This document shows, piece after piece, positions 45,560 to 57,489 of a stretch of 64,000 nt of DNA. The translations under genes were made by a program, and so were the position numbers. The notes beneath the pieces were generated by a model. The model was not told the origin of the DNA and ran no database searches. It saw nothing but the letters and a program-made list of their open reading frames with translations. The DNA is taken from NCBI GenBank assembly GCA_036172665.1, contig CM069872.1:43200101-43264100 (forward strand), given 5' to 3'. The stretch's first letter is position 1. Every line of letters starts with the position of its first letter. This DNA comes from Prosopocoilus inquinatus (lineage: Eukaryota > Arthropoda > Insecta > Coleoptera > Lucanidae).

Positions 45560-47390
45560 TACTTCTGTAATTTTTTGAGATTTACATTTATATGTTTTTC
45601 TTTTTGTATTTTGTATTTCTCTTTTGTGAATTTTTGAGTTTATTTACTACTCAATTTAAAGGAAACAGTATTTTCGTAATCCCAGGGTTTTTGAAAAGTT
45701 TTGTTTCTTGTTTTATTCAAAAACAAAGGAAAGTTGCTAGGTGAAGTACATCAAAAAAGCAATAATTAAAAAAATTAAAAAGTAAATCCACTGCAATCGA
45801 AATTGACTGACTATTACTCATATTATGAATAGTTTTTTTTACAATTTGTTGTCCTTTTTTTTCGGCATTAATTATAATAATAATCATATTTATTTTTGCA
45901 GCACAAGAAAAAACATTTTTGCTACAAACGTCAACTAAACTCTAGAAAAAAAAAACTACATTCATATATGGCGTCAAGAAATAAATACCTATATAATGAA
46001 ACAGTATAATAATAATTATAGGAAAAACAAAGCAAGAAAATATTTCCGAAAGAAATTAGAAATTATAAACGTGGAGAAAAGGAACAATCATTTTTTCACA
46101 AACGAGAAATAACAGTGAACGAATTCTTTCAATCGATTAGCAAAAAGGATTCGTTCGTGAATAATACAGCTCTAGAATATTCTTTTTTTTTAATTTCGTT
46201 GGTTTTGCTTGTGAGTAGATACTAAAATTAAATTAAATTAATTTTCCCGGTTATAAGTTATAGTGAAACATTCAATTTTACGAATTGTCCGTGCAGAAAT
46301 AATTATATTTCCAAAAAGTTATCGATTTTCTTCAAATTACATTCGCAAATTAAGTTATTTTCGTTCAGCTTCCTGTGTTACATTATATTACAAGTTTTGT
46401 TTATATTTTAAAGCGAAATAATTCTAACAAAACTGGATTTTAGTAACAACTTAGTCATGACATTATAAGTCTATAAATTATTTATAATTGTGTATTAAAA
46501 AAATTAAAGATTAAGGGCACTGTGAGTATTTCAAATTTTTTTTATAATTTTAATTTGGAAAAGCAGAACATAAACGTTTAAATTTACAAAATTGTATATT
46601 GTATAATGATTATTTTGTTAAAAAAGAATGAAGAAATAATTAATATGAAAACAGTAACGTATTTTTTTATTAAATTGAAACAGTAACTCAAATGAAGTCT
46701 TGATGTTTCTTTTAAAAATCCAATGACTGTTATTACAGAAAAAAAATCGCAGCAGTTAAATCGTACAAAGAAGTATAAAATTACATCCCCATATAAAATT
46801 AGACATAGCTGCGCGAAATTCATATTCAGATTTGTAGAAATTCCTTTGTTGCCAACCCCCATAATAGACTCTCAGATTATTATTGACATGCAAGTCAAAA
46901 ATCGTTTCCGCAACTGCGAACACCAGAATCTGTGTATTTGTATGCGTGTTTTTTTTACAGGAATTGTAGAAAAAAAGTCGTTATTGATATGATTGACGTG
47001 CATATATTCACTTGAAAAAAAATAAATAAATAGTATAGTTATAGTAGTTAACGAGATTTTCTTTTATTTTTTTCTCCCGTTTTTTCTTATTTCTAACAAA
47101 ACTCTTGTTAGAACGAGAATATAAATGATATTGAATTTCTGAAACATTAAATCTGTAACTAAATGTTTACGAAAAAGAAACAAATTGTTTAATTGTTTGG
47201 TCATCTGTTATTCTGTTCTAATTTTAATATAAATTTTGTTTGGTCTTCTGTTATATATTAATATTTGTAAATTGGAACAGGAAACGCTTTTTAATCGTTG
47301 AAAATCAAGTAGATTTGTATTCCTGTTCTGGATGAACTTTAAGAAAATGAAATTATCTCACGGAAAAAATTTAAATACCCACTTGAAGAA
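45560..47390. other. Intergenic, nothing recognised
   Basis: AT-rich with homopolymer runs; short frames have no recognisable content. Confidence 0.4.
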
Positions 47391-47394
47391 TCCG

Positions 47395-47780
47395 TTGCAT
47401 AAATTAAACTTTGTCGTCCGGATTTTAACTTAATTTTGAGCTCAAAGCGAATCCTCTGCGCACAGGAAAAAAAAATTTCGATTGACCATTAATCCGATTA
47501 TTTGCATATCTGGGACGATCTCGAGGAAGAAAAGTCTTCTCTGTCTGGGTCGATATTCATCTGGGGGCCCGTAATTTTTCGATTTCCAGCAGATTAAGCG
47601 TTCGAGTGTAATTGAAAATTACCGCAAATGCGTGCAGTTCAGCTGCCATACTGACGAATGCTATTGTGACAATTTAGTCAAAATAGTGTGCGATCGTCGA
47701 TTGGGCATTATGTGCAAGAATGGAAACGTTATTATGTTCCATTCCGGCAACGGTTTCGTCCCTGAAGACTATTATTACGT
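47395..47780. other. GC-richer island, candidate enhancer
   Basis: Non-repetitive sequence richer in GC than its flanks, carrying the homeodomain/POU word at 47490-47507 and no supported frame. Confidence 0.45.
47490..47507 (+). promoter_or_regulatory. Overlapping K50 paired-class homeodomain dimer site and POU octamer
   Basis: TAATCCGATTA is the palindromic P3-type site preferred by K50 homeodomains such as Otx/Gsc. It overlaps by one base ATTTGCAT, the POU octamer. Confidence 0.4.
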
Positions 47781-48931
47781 CTTGCATATTTAAAAGCTAT
47801 TTTTATAACAGCATTTCCGGAAGTCAAGTAGCGGAAACTTGACAAAGATTGACACTTTCGAGTTATTATAATGATATTTTATGTGCATGCTTCATTTGAA
47901 TAATACGCGTTTTGAGCTTGTTATTCGTGTATTTTTTTGCTAAAAATATCTTTATTTGAATCTGGGTCACTTCATAATTCCCATGTTTATTTTTGACCGT
48001 TAAAATTGCAATCTTTAGACATTCCCCTACCTAAATTATGTTAGTTTCTTTATAAATACGACCAACGTTACAAAATTTCTTTTACTTTGACGACTATCTA
48101 AGATGTTGACAAGTTTACATAACATAAATACATTAAAAACTGAGAAAACTAACCAATGAAGATTCACTGTCACTTTCTCTCTTACTTTGTCACTAAATTA
48201 ATATTTAACGTCCTGTCGTGTCAATTATTGTGATTTTTTTAGAAAGTTAGAGAGAGACAGACTACCACAACCACAGAAAATGCTTATTGGTTGATTATTG
48301 GTCTCTCAGTTTTCAAAATTCTTTTCTTTAATAATTTCTTTTGTGAATTCATTTTTCTTTTATAGATTGTAATTGTTCTGATGTCTTTCTGTATGTGGTA
48401 CTTAACTGTTTATCTTTCTTCATTCGTTCGTTTCTAATCTTAGCTTCCGATTTACTTGCGAAAACGAATTTACAGAAAAAAAAACGACATCCCCATTTTA
48501 ACGAGAGCATATTTCGAAAATTGTATAAGAGTGTAACATTTCAAAGAATAAGGAAAATGAACGGTGACGTGAAATCTGATTCTCGGCGCAAAACAAACGT
48601 CTGTGACACATGACATGCAAAATCACTACCAATTCATGCCTTTATTGACTTCCATCCAAATTCACGGCGACTGTTGCGAACGCCCCCCGTTCTTACATTA
48701 CGCGGGAAAAGAAACGGCGATTAAGTTACATTTTTTTTTCTTTTGACGAACAAATAAAAATCAAAGTCTGTAGTTAAGGAATAATAATATCGTATTCTAA
48801 AAATTCACCTCGTCATTCAACATATCGATAGGATTCAGTTTATCCTAAGAATGATTAATTATAAAGAATGCCTTTAATTAATAGCAGTATTTTTTTAATC
48901 CTTCATTTTCTTATATCTGTATATACGAAGT

Positions 48932-49207
48932 GGTCAATCTCAAGTGTCCGGGGTTGGCAACAAAAAGATCCCTACATCAGTACATTTTTATGTTTGATAG
49001 TTCACAAACATAATTCAGTTATTTATTATTTCCGCTGAACTGTCGAACGAATGCTGTCACTTATGTTTACTGTTGTAAGAACGACATAACCAAAACACAA
49101 CCTTCTTTTGATAGATTTAAAAAAAAATTAAGTGGATATGGACATGATTCAGTCATGCCAGCTTAAATTAAGTATTGCCAACTCAGAATAGTTGACATTG
49201 ATCACCC
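48932..49207. mobile_element. Possible MITE related to the 63-kb element
   Basis: GGTCAATCTC..GGTTGGCAAC at the left and TTGCCAACTC..GACATTGATCAC at the right, the same GATCAA..GTTGGCAA terminal pattern as near 63413 and 63810. Confidence 0.4.
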
Positions 49208-50351
49208 AGTAAGAGTGAAAATTGAATTATTTTCTAGGTCATTTTTAAATTTTTTAATTGGAGTAAGTCATGACTTTTTATTTTTGTTGGCAGCGTTGAA
49301 TAGGTGATATTTAATTAAATACATTTAAGTCAAGTTTATTCATCACAGATTTACTTTAACTTTTAGCTTGTTGTCATAGTAGCAATTGCAAAAATTATTA
49401 TTGCTATGAGAATAAACTAACAATTGTGCTTGTGAAGAATTAAACGGGCCTTGAAAACATTCTTCGAATTCAAATTCTTGCGTAAAAAACAAAAAAAAAT
49501 AGAACAAGTAAAAGCTATAAGGATAAAATGAATATTATGTAATTGGATATCAAACGATAAAAAAAGAGAAATTCTTTCCAATAGAAGTTATTGTTGATAA
49601 ACATTACAATTTAGAAGTTATTGTTGATAAACATTATAATTTGATTCCATGCAATGACAAACATTAATTTATGTTCCTAATTACAATAAATTTGAAAATT
49701 TAATTACCTAATTAAAAATAAAATGACGGACTATAAAGATGTTGAATTTGATTTTCTTTTTTAAATAAATGAACTTTACTGAATTACGAAAATACTGCAT
49801 GCAAAACAAACTAGCCTTCAAAGATTTGAGAAAGCATGAATTAGAGGAAATTTTTAAAGATCATTTGTTCAGACAAAAGTTTCTTAATAAATTTAATTTT
49901 GATAATGAAGTATTACCACAATTAATAGAAAGTGATGATGATGGAATAGTAGTTCGAGCATTCATGGCTCATGGGGGAAATGGTTGTTGATTATATATTT
50001 TATTGCGATAGTCCAGAACATGATTTATTTGAGGCATTAAGAATCAAAGTCGCCTAAGCCACAAATTTTAATTTTCGTGTTTATAATTCCTAAGATTGGC
50101 ATTTAGTTTATACTTTTAATACAAGACTGGCCTAACTTCAATTTCTTAGTATGTTCAGAGATGGAGCTATAAATTTTGTTGTAGCACTGCGGTTTTGCAC
50201 ATTGTATTGTATTGTATTATTAGTGGCCTAAAGTGGGTTAGGCCATTATTACTTCTATACTTTAACGGCATCAAGTCACATCAAGTGCTGTTGTCAAGTG
50301 ATAAGTTTCTTCTTAAACAAATTATTGCTCCAGGAGGCATATTTGTTGCAA

Positions 50352-51467
50352 ATGGATGTCGTGGAAGCAGAAGGTTTGTTATGTTTTAATTACTATCGAT
50401 TTATTATTTTTATAAACAAAGTATTGTTTTAAACGTTGGTTTTAATTATTCTGAGGTTAGGTATTTTTTTTTTGCAAACATACCTACGAGTATAACAGAG
50501 TACCATTAACAACTGTATGCAATGATTTTATGACATTTAGATATTCCGGATCCTTTTGAGACAGACGATGAATCTGAATATCAACCATCAGAATGTGAAG
50601 ATGACCATGCAAAGACGCAAAAAGGCAGGAAAAGAATTAGAAGAGAAGCTACTTGGGCGCGCAATCAACGAAAGCTTAAACGAGCTTCAGGACTCTCATA
50701 TAAAAATGCAAAAGGGAATTTTGTTCCCGCTAAGATTTTTAAAAGTCCTTCTTGCAAATGTAACAACAAATGCATCGAAAAAATAAATTCTGTTCAATGT
50801 AAGACAATTTTTGAAAAGTTCTATAACATAGCCAATTTTGATTTACAATCTGCTTACTTGTTTGGGAAAATAAAGGTCACAAAAAAACTTAGAGTTTACA
50901 CTTCAAATGAGGATAGCAGACGTCATTATACTAGAATCTACTATTTGCCTAATGAAAATGGATCAGATGTAAAAGTTTGCAAAGACTTTTTTAAGCAAGG
51001 ATTACAAGTTTCTGATGGAAGAATGTCAAGAGTTTTAAAAAACAAAACTGATGGCATTATACCAAAAGATAAAAGAGGAAGACATCCACCAGCTAATAGG
51101 ACATCTGACTCAAAGATTAGAAAAATTAAAGAATTCATAGAACGATTTCCTGTTTATGAGTCACATTACTCTAGACAGAAAAGCGGTGAAATATTCTATT
51201 TAGCTCCTGATTTGAACATCTATCACATCACATCACCTATTTAGCGCAGTTAACGTAGCAAAACGAAAGAAGTATAGCGAAATAGACTCTTTAGATTTGT
51301 TATATCCAAATGGAAGGCCAATAGAAAAAAAGAAAAAGAACAATCTTATTGAACTTTTACCGTATGTACCTCCAATTCATCACCCCTTTTATGAAAATTT
51401 AAAGACGTCTGCCGCAGCAATTGATGAATTGGGAGATGAACACACTGAAGGTAACGAAGATGATTAA
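50352..51467 (+). pseudogene. Internally deleted insect transposon gene (two exons)
   Basis: Exon 1 has ATG at 50352-50354 and a GT donor after 50373. Exon 2 starts at 50541 after TTTAG and stays open to a TAG at 51244. The codon split across the intron is Asp, and both exons are acidic at the joint. The protein then has a Cys-rich CKCNNKC motif, an SRRHYTRIYYLP..VCKDFF segment and VYESHYSRQ. I recall this order from a widespread family of insect transposon-derived proteins but cannot name the superfamily. A +1 frame at 51237-51467 continues with PPIHHPFYENL and an acidic tail, like the family's C-terminus. The catalytic middle is missing, so a large internal deletion plus frameshift is inferred. 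Confidence 0.55.
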
Positions 51468-54437
51468 ATTTCATTGATATAACTTTTCTGTTTTCTGAAT
51501 TTGTATCTTTAAATTACATTTCTGCATAAAATGTATGTTTTTTAGTGAATACTGATTAATCTCTTAAACAATATTAGTATGCAGTGGCATAGGTCCTGAA
51601 TATGCTATTAAAATATAATATGCTACAAGGATGCAGAAATGGCCTAATCCACATCAAAATCCGTTTTTTGTAAAAAAAATTATGAATTTTGTGTTTCAGT
51701 TTGTAACAACGTTGCACTAAATATTTTATTTAATAATTATTAATGTGCAACTTTAATATTTTATTCCTACAATTATATTTGAAATACAAGCAAAATTAAA
51801 TTTCCAGTTTTCTTAGTTGTAATTTTTTGGGGTTAGGCCACTTTAGTTCTCAACGCCTCATTTATAGTAGGACTTCTATAATAAGAACATGCTCTAATAC
51901 GAAATTCCAGTAATCCGAACAGCGGAAATTCAAAGTCATAATCCGAACAACGCCCCCTTAGTCCGTTGTTCAATTAAACAAATTTGAAGAAACTTTTGTT
52001 ATTTAAAATACTCAAAGGAATTTAATCAATTTGGAAATTAAGGAGAAAGATAGATATGCATCCAAGCTTAAAGAGCTCCAGACGAACATTTTTTTGTACT
52101 TTGAACTAATTTATTAAAAAAAAAAGTCAGTGTACACCAAGTAAGCAACTGCTTGGGTTTGCTAGAACTCAGACAGAACTAGTCACAGTCCGTAAGAAAA
52201 CGTAAAAGTACCTTTCAAACGTTTAAAATCCCTTTTTTGATGATTTTCCAAATAAGTTAGTAATGTCAAATCAAACTGGACCATTATAAAAAATGTAAAA
52301 TAAATATAGATCGTTGGTTTTCTTTTTTGCTTACTTTACGTCAATGTACACCATTTTTTCAGTGCTACATGACGCCATTTTTCAAGCTACATGACGTCAT
52401 TTACGGTCATATGACGGTCAGTATATTAAGGTACCACTGTCCTAGGAAGCCAAATGACTGTGAGTTCAATTTGCATTGCAATTTATATTTTGTGTCTTTT
52501 ACTCGGTAATCCGAACATTTCGGAACAGGTTTTACCATACTTATTTGTACAAGATATCTGATCATATTATTGAAAAAGTTAATAAGGGATTTAGAAGAAT
52601 AGAAAGTTTAAGAATTCAGTTAATTGTAACCATTCAATAGAAATAATTTCATTTAACAGGTAACGTTATTGATTTATGGCAGAGACATTTTTTTTATCCA
52701 ATATACGTACTATTGTGAGCAAAGCTATAGTCAAACCAAATTTTAATAAAAATGAAAGTTTTAAGGATTTTATGCAAAAACTACAAAGATTACATTTGAT
52801 CGTGTTTGAAATGTTGATATACTATCAAGTATGTATAATCCTCTTCGTGGTGGTACCAAGTTATATAACTACTAAAAAAATGTTGTCTTTAATTTTATTT
52901 TATATGATTTTCAATTGGTTTTTATGTGTAATATGAATCAGTGACACCATTTACTAAATAAAGATTTTACAGACCGTTTAAAATTTTCGTCAAAGTCTTG
53001 ATCATCTCCAGTGCTTTGATCATCTTTTGATCTTTTTGTATTCTTTTGCTTGCCAAAGCAAATGCATACGAATGCGCTCGACACTTTTTGAATTTATATT
53101 GAAATGAGTGTTTGTGGATGTATCAGGATTTTGATCAATTTGTTGTGATGATTTTATTTTTAGATCTTGTTTAAATGTTATACTGACGAATCTAAACTTT
53201 TTTGTGATACTTTTTTCTCCTTTACAAATTTTCGCTTTGAAATATTTTCTTTACACAATCTATTTAAATATTCAGTTGCTAAATTTATTTTATAATAATT
53301 TTTAGCAGCATTTATTGCAATCCATTGATTTTTTGTATTTACTACATTTTTTAATGATTTTGAATATTTGAATTACTCGACGGTAAATGCGTATAATACT
53401 TAACAATCACGTTACTCATATTTTTTTATAAATATGTATATTTTTATTTATATTTTCGACTTCTTTTTCTGATTTCATAAATTACTGGTTGTTATGAAAT
53501 AAAGTAGGTATATGACTAAAAATTAAGCAAATAGTAGCTATTTTTGTGTTTAGCACCTTCATAATAAAAACAGTAAGTGAATAATAAAAATATGATAGTT
53601 ATTGATTTTATTAACCAGATTACAAATAATTCTGTTATTTACACCAACTAGGTGTAACATTGGTGTTAGTAATTTTAATTTAATTAGGTTCATATATTTT
53701 CGTTAGTCATGGTAGGCCAGAAAAACAAAATAATAATTGTAATTGCCAGATTACAAACACGTTTAAAAAGTTATAAATGTTAAATCTGATTTAAAAATAT
53801 AGGTATTAGGTTGGTATTAGGTAAAGGTGTTTCATCTCTGCCTATTCGAGAAAATCAGCTACCAACAGATGGCGCTTTTAATAATGAAACAAAAAGTTAT
53901 CATTCATGTTATTCAATATAACTTGTTCAATTCAAGCCATGAATATTTTTGTTAGTTTTATCATTACTACAAATGTACATAAGAGTATTTATTCGTCTGG
54001 AGGCGTCATAGCTTTAATTTAACAATTTTTATAGGTTAACCAAATGTCATTGCAATGTTTTCCTTATTATAGGGCCTTTCACAAAACTTCCTCTAGGTGT
54101 CAGCCACCTCGTGATTTTCTCAAGTACTGTTTTATCATTTACAATTTTAAATAGTGTAAATAGTCCACCCCATATCATAATTCAACATTAGTTTTATGAG
54201 GGAGTTGAAAAACGCGGCTCCTGATCATTTAAATAAACAAACTAATTTATTAATTAATCTGGATTATATTCTGTATTATTGTTCAAGCTAGAAAATGCAG
54301 TTATTAAAAAAAATGGATTACATCTAAAGTAAAAGATCAAAAACTAAGTTATTAATGAATATAACGCTCAAAATTAAAGATTTTTTTATCGAATTTTTAG
54401 TTGGGAACGAGAGAGAAAATGATGAAAAAAATAGTGA
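51468..54437. other. Intergenic, no gene supported
   Basis: AT-rich. Words such as AATCCGAAC near 51910, 51940 and 52507 hint at an old pogo-like element, but paired ends were not found. Confidence 0.4.
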
Positions 54438-55353
54438 ACATATAAAATAGCGACATCTTACTATCGCTTTTTGACCTAACATTGCAGTAGGATAGACAAA
54501 TTGAAGCGGGATTTGCTCCTAATGAGTCCCCCATGCAAGGCGGCCATGCTTGCTGTCAAAGCATAATGAAAGATTTTAGAAAAATTTTGTGCAAATCGTT
54601 TTTGATTGCAGTGAGAACCTCGAGCAGCCTCTGGACAGCTGTTTCAGCCCTGCTTGGGGCTTCTTCAGCAGAAACGTAGCTCGACATTCCCATTGCAGAC
54701 CAAAAACGACTTGCCCAATTTATTCGCAAATGCGATGTAAGAATGATGAACATATAAAATAGCGACATCTTACTATCGCTTTTTGACCTAACATTGCAGT
54801 AGGATAGACAAATTGAAGCGGGATTTGCTCCTAATGAGTCCCCCATGCAAGGCGGCCATGCTTGCTGTCAAAGCATAATGAAAGATTTTAGAAAAATTTT
54901 GTGCAAATCGTTTTTTGGTCTGCAGTGGGAATGTCGAGCTACGTTTGTGCTGAAGAAGCCCCAAGCAGGGCTGAAACAGCTGTGCAGAGGCTGCTCGAGG
55001 TTCTCACTGCAATCAAAAACGATTTGCACAAAATTTTTCTAAAATCTTTCATTATGCTTTGACAGCAAGCATGGCCGCCTTGCATGGGGGACTCATTAGG
55101 AGCAAATCCCGCTTCAATTTGTCTATCCTACTGCAATGTTAGGTCAAAAAGCGATAGTAAGATGTCGCTATTTTATATGTTCATCATTCTTACATCGCAT
55201 TTGCGAATAAATTGGGCAAGTCGTTTTTGGTCTGCAGTGGGAATGTCGAGCTACGTTTCTGCTGAAGAAGCCCCAAGCAGGGCTGAAACAGCTGTCCAGA
55301 GGCTACTCGAGGTTCTCACTGCAATCAAAAACGATTTGCACAAAATTTTTCTA
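54438..55353. repeat. Nested inverted repeat block of a dispersed family
   Basis: Arms of about 339 bp (54577-54915 and 55016-55353) are near-perfect reverse complements around a 100-bp core, which itself is another copy of the family core. A further direct copy of the edge lies at 54438-54576. Family members are at 19.7 and 21.2 kb. Frames of 65-96 codons on both strands reflect the symmetry and are not considered genes. Confidence 0.9.
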
Positions 55354-55394
55354 AGAAAAAAATAGTGTTAAAAATGATAAAAATTGTAAATATA

Positions 55395-56023
55395 CTGGGT
55401 GTATCAGAAACACGTGTGTTAATTTTAATCTATAGAAGAACTCGACAAGCTGAATAATTTTATTTTGTGGAATTTTAAAAATACCGTCAATTTTCTAGTC
55501 ATTTGTTTACTCCTATTTTTGAGCAAACGAGCCCAAGCCCAATACCGTGGCAGACCTCGAAGTGAATGTTGAAGAAAACATTTTGGATGCTGTAACTGTT
55601 GCTGGTACAATTACCTGAAGGCACGCACTTCAGCAAGGTGTACCGCATTTGACAGTTTGACAAATTTTAAAAGTGCAATAGTTATGTGCAATTACAGTTT
55701 TCCTTTGCTGTGTTTAAAGATTATGGAAATCTATAATAATAAACAGTTATTTGTCTCCGAGAAGTTATAAACGCAATTTCTGTTCAAATTTATAGTAAAT
55801 GTGACATTACAAAAATTAAATTTTAATGTGACTTTTTTCGTTTCTATGACAACAGAATTTTCCGGTCTTAACCAGAGGCGGGTATAGATTTTAATATGTA
55901 AAACGTTTCAAATTTTAAATTAGTTTAGAAACCGTTAAATAAAAAAAGCCAGATAGAAAAATATTTCATCTAGCTAAGTGCACTCCGTGTTAAAATTAAC
56001 ACACGTATTTCTGATACACCCAG
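55395..56023. mobile_element. Tc1/mariner-like non-autonomous element
   Basis: Ends CTGGGTGTATCAGAAA..ACGTGTGTTAATTTTAA in opposite orientation, flanked by TA at both sides; 629 bp, no transposase frame. Confidence 0.8.
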
Positions 56024-56312
56024 TATACTATATAAAATAATGCGAAAATAGGAACATAGGTACAAAAAATATGTGCCTCATTCTAATTAAAAATATAATC
56101 TAAATGTTTAAAACTTATAATTGCCTAGGTATTTTTATTAAATAAAATTATAGGCAATTGCCTAAAGATCCGAAGTCTAACAATAAGTTATTCCCATCAT
56201 AGAAATTCCATACCGAAAATAGGTACCTAATTAATACTCTTCTCTTTAAACAGAAGTTTAAGAAACATTATAACTCATTATTTTCAAACTCATAAAATAA
56301 ATCAACCAAAAC

Positions 56313-56473
56313 GAATATGAAACAAATAAAAAAACTTTTTAAAAACGAGCTAAAAGGGTAATTTATTGACTTACTTACTACCTACTAATAATTATATTTG
56401 CGAAACGTCAAGTAAGTCAATAAATTACCCTTTTAGCTCGTTTTTAAAAAGTCTTTTTATTTGTTTCATATTC
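56313..56473. repeat. Long hairpin, 63-bp arms
   Basis: Arms 56313-56376 and 56411-56473 differ at about one position and enclose a 34-bp loop. A young foldback or a hairpin-RNA source. Confidence 0.85.
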
Positions 56474-57489
56474 TCTGCAATTCTCACGAGCAAGAACTAC
56501 CCAAAAATCAAAACGTTTTAATTGATTTATTCAAGATAGAAAAATTGAAATACTACCTATAGCTCCACCTACAGACTAATAGCTTGAGTAAAGCAATAAT
56601 TCGTTGCATGTCGTAGATGTAGAGAGTGATTTGAAAAGTAAAATAAAATCCAATATCTGTTAGATTATAATCAATTTTTGTTTGTAGTAGTGTAGAAATT
56701 GTTAGAGTGAAGTTTGTTATTACATTTCTACACATCATACATTTATTATAATCTATCACTGAGAAAATAAAAATATTAAATCAACATAATTTTCGTTTGA
56801 ATACGTTCAATGCCGTCATTTATTTAAAAGAAAAACCATTATGTATTCCATTCAAGTAAAAAATGTTTGAATCAACAAAAAACTGCTTGAATGAACGTAA
56901 AGTGTACATTCATTCAAATATTTAAATAAACTGTATTAAAACAAAGAGTTTTCTGTGTGAGCAGGTTTGCATTTTTCCTCAACATTTCAAATTACAGTCT
57001 ATATTCTTCACAGCAAAATGTTCAATTAGAGAAAGCGGTCAGATTCTGTAATTCAGGTTGTTGGATTGCCTCTTAGATAAGGAAAGAGATGTTGCACAAG
57101 CGAGGCACATCTGTTACCAGTTGGCTCCAAATCAAGAACACTTTTTTTTTATCTGTGAAATGTTATTCTCGGCGCTTTCCTCTCCAGCTGGTTTTGCTAC
57201 ATATTGCATATTGTTTCAGTAAGCTATTATGAAAAATCTGTGTAAAAATAAATAAAACTCAAATAATAGTATCCGTAATTATTTGCTTTATTAAAAAGTT
57301 TCATTTCATTATAAAATTTGTTTCGTTAACTTTGATTAAAAAATTACAAAGTAACTAAAACTAAATGGGCGTACTCTCTAAAAATATAAATACTTTAAGG
57401 TGGTGACATGATTCAATAATGAAATAAATATAACATAAAAGAAAGAAATAAATACTAACAAGAAAATTCATAATCTAGAAAATTTCAGG

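Noticed and set aside
55084..55365. 93-codon frame also present at 21171-21386 and 54556-54846
   Set aside because: Recurring similarity comes from the dispersed inverted repeat; no family motif and frames occur on both strands of the palindrome.
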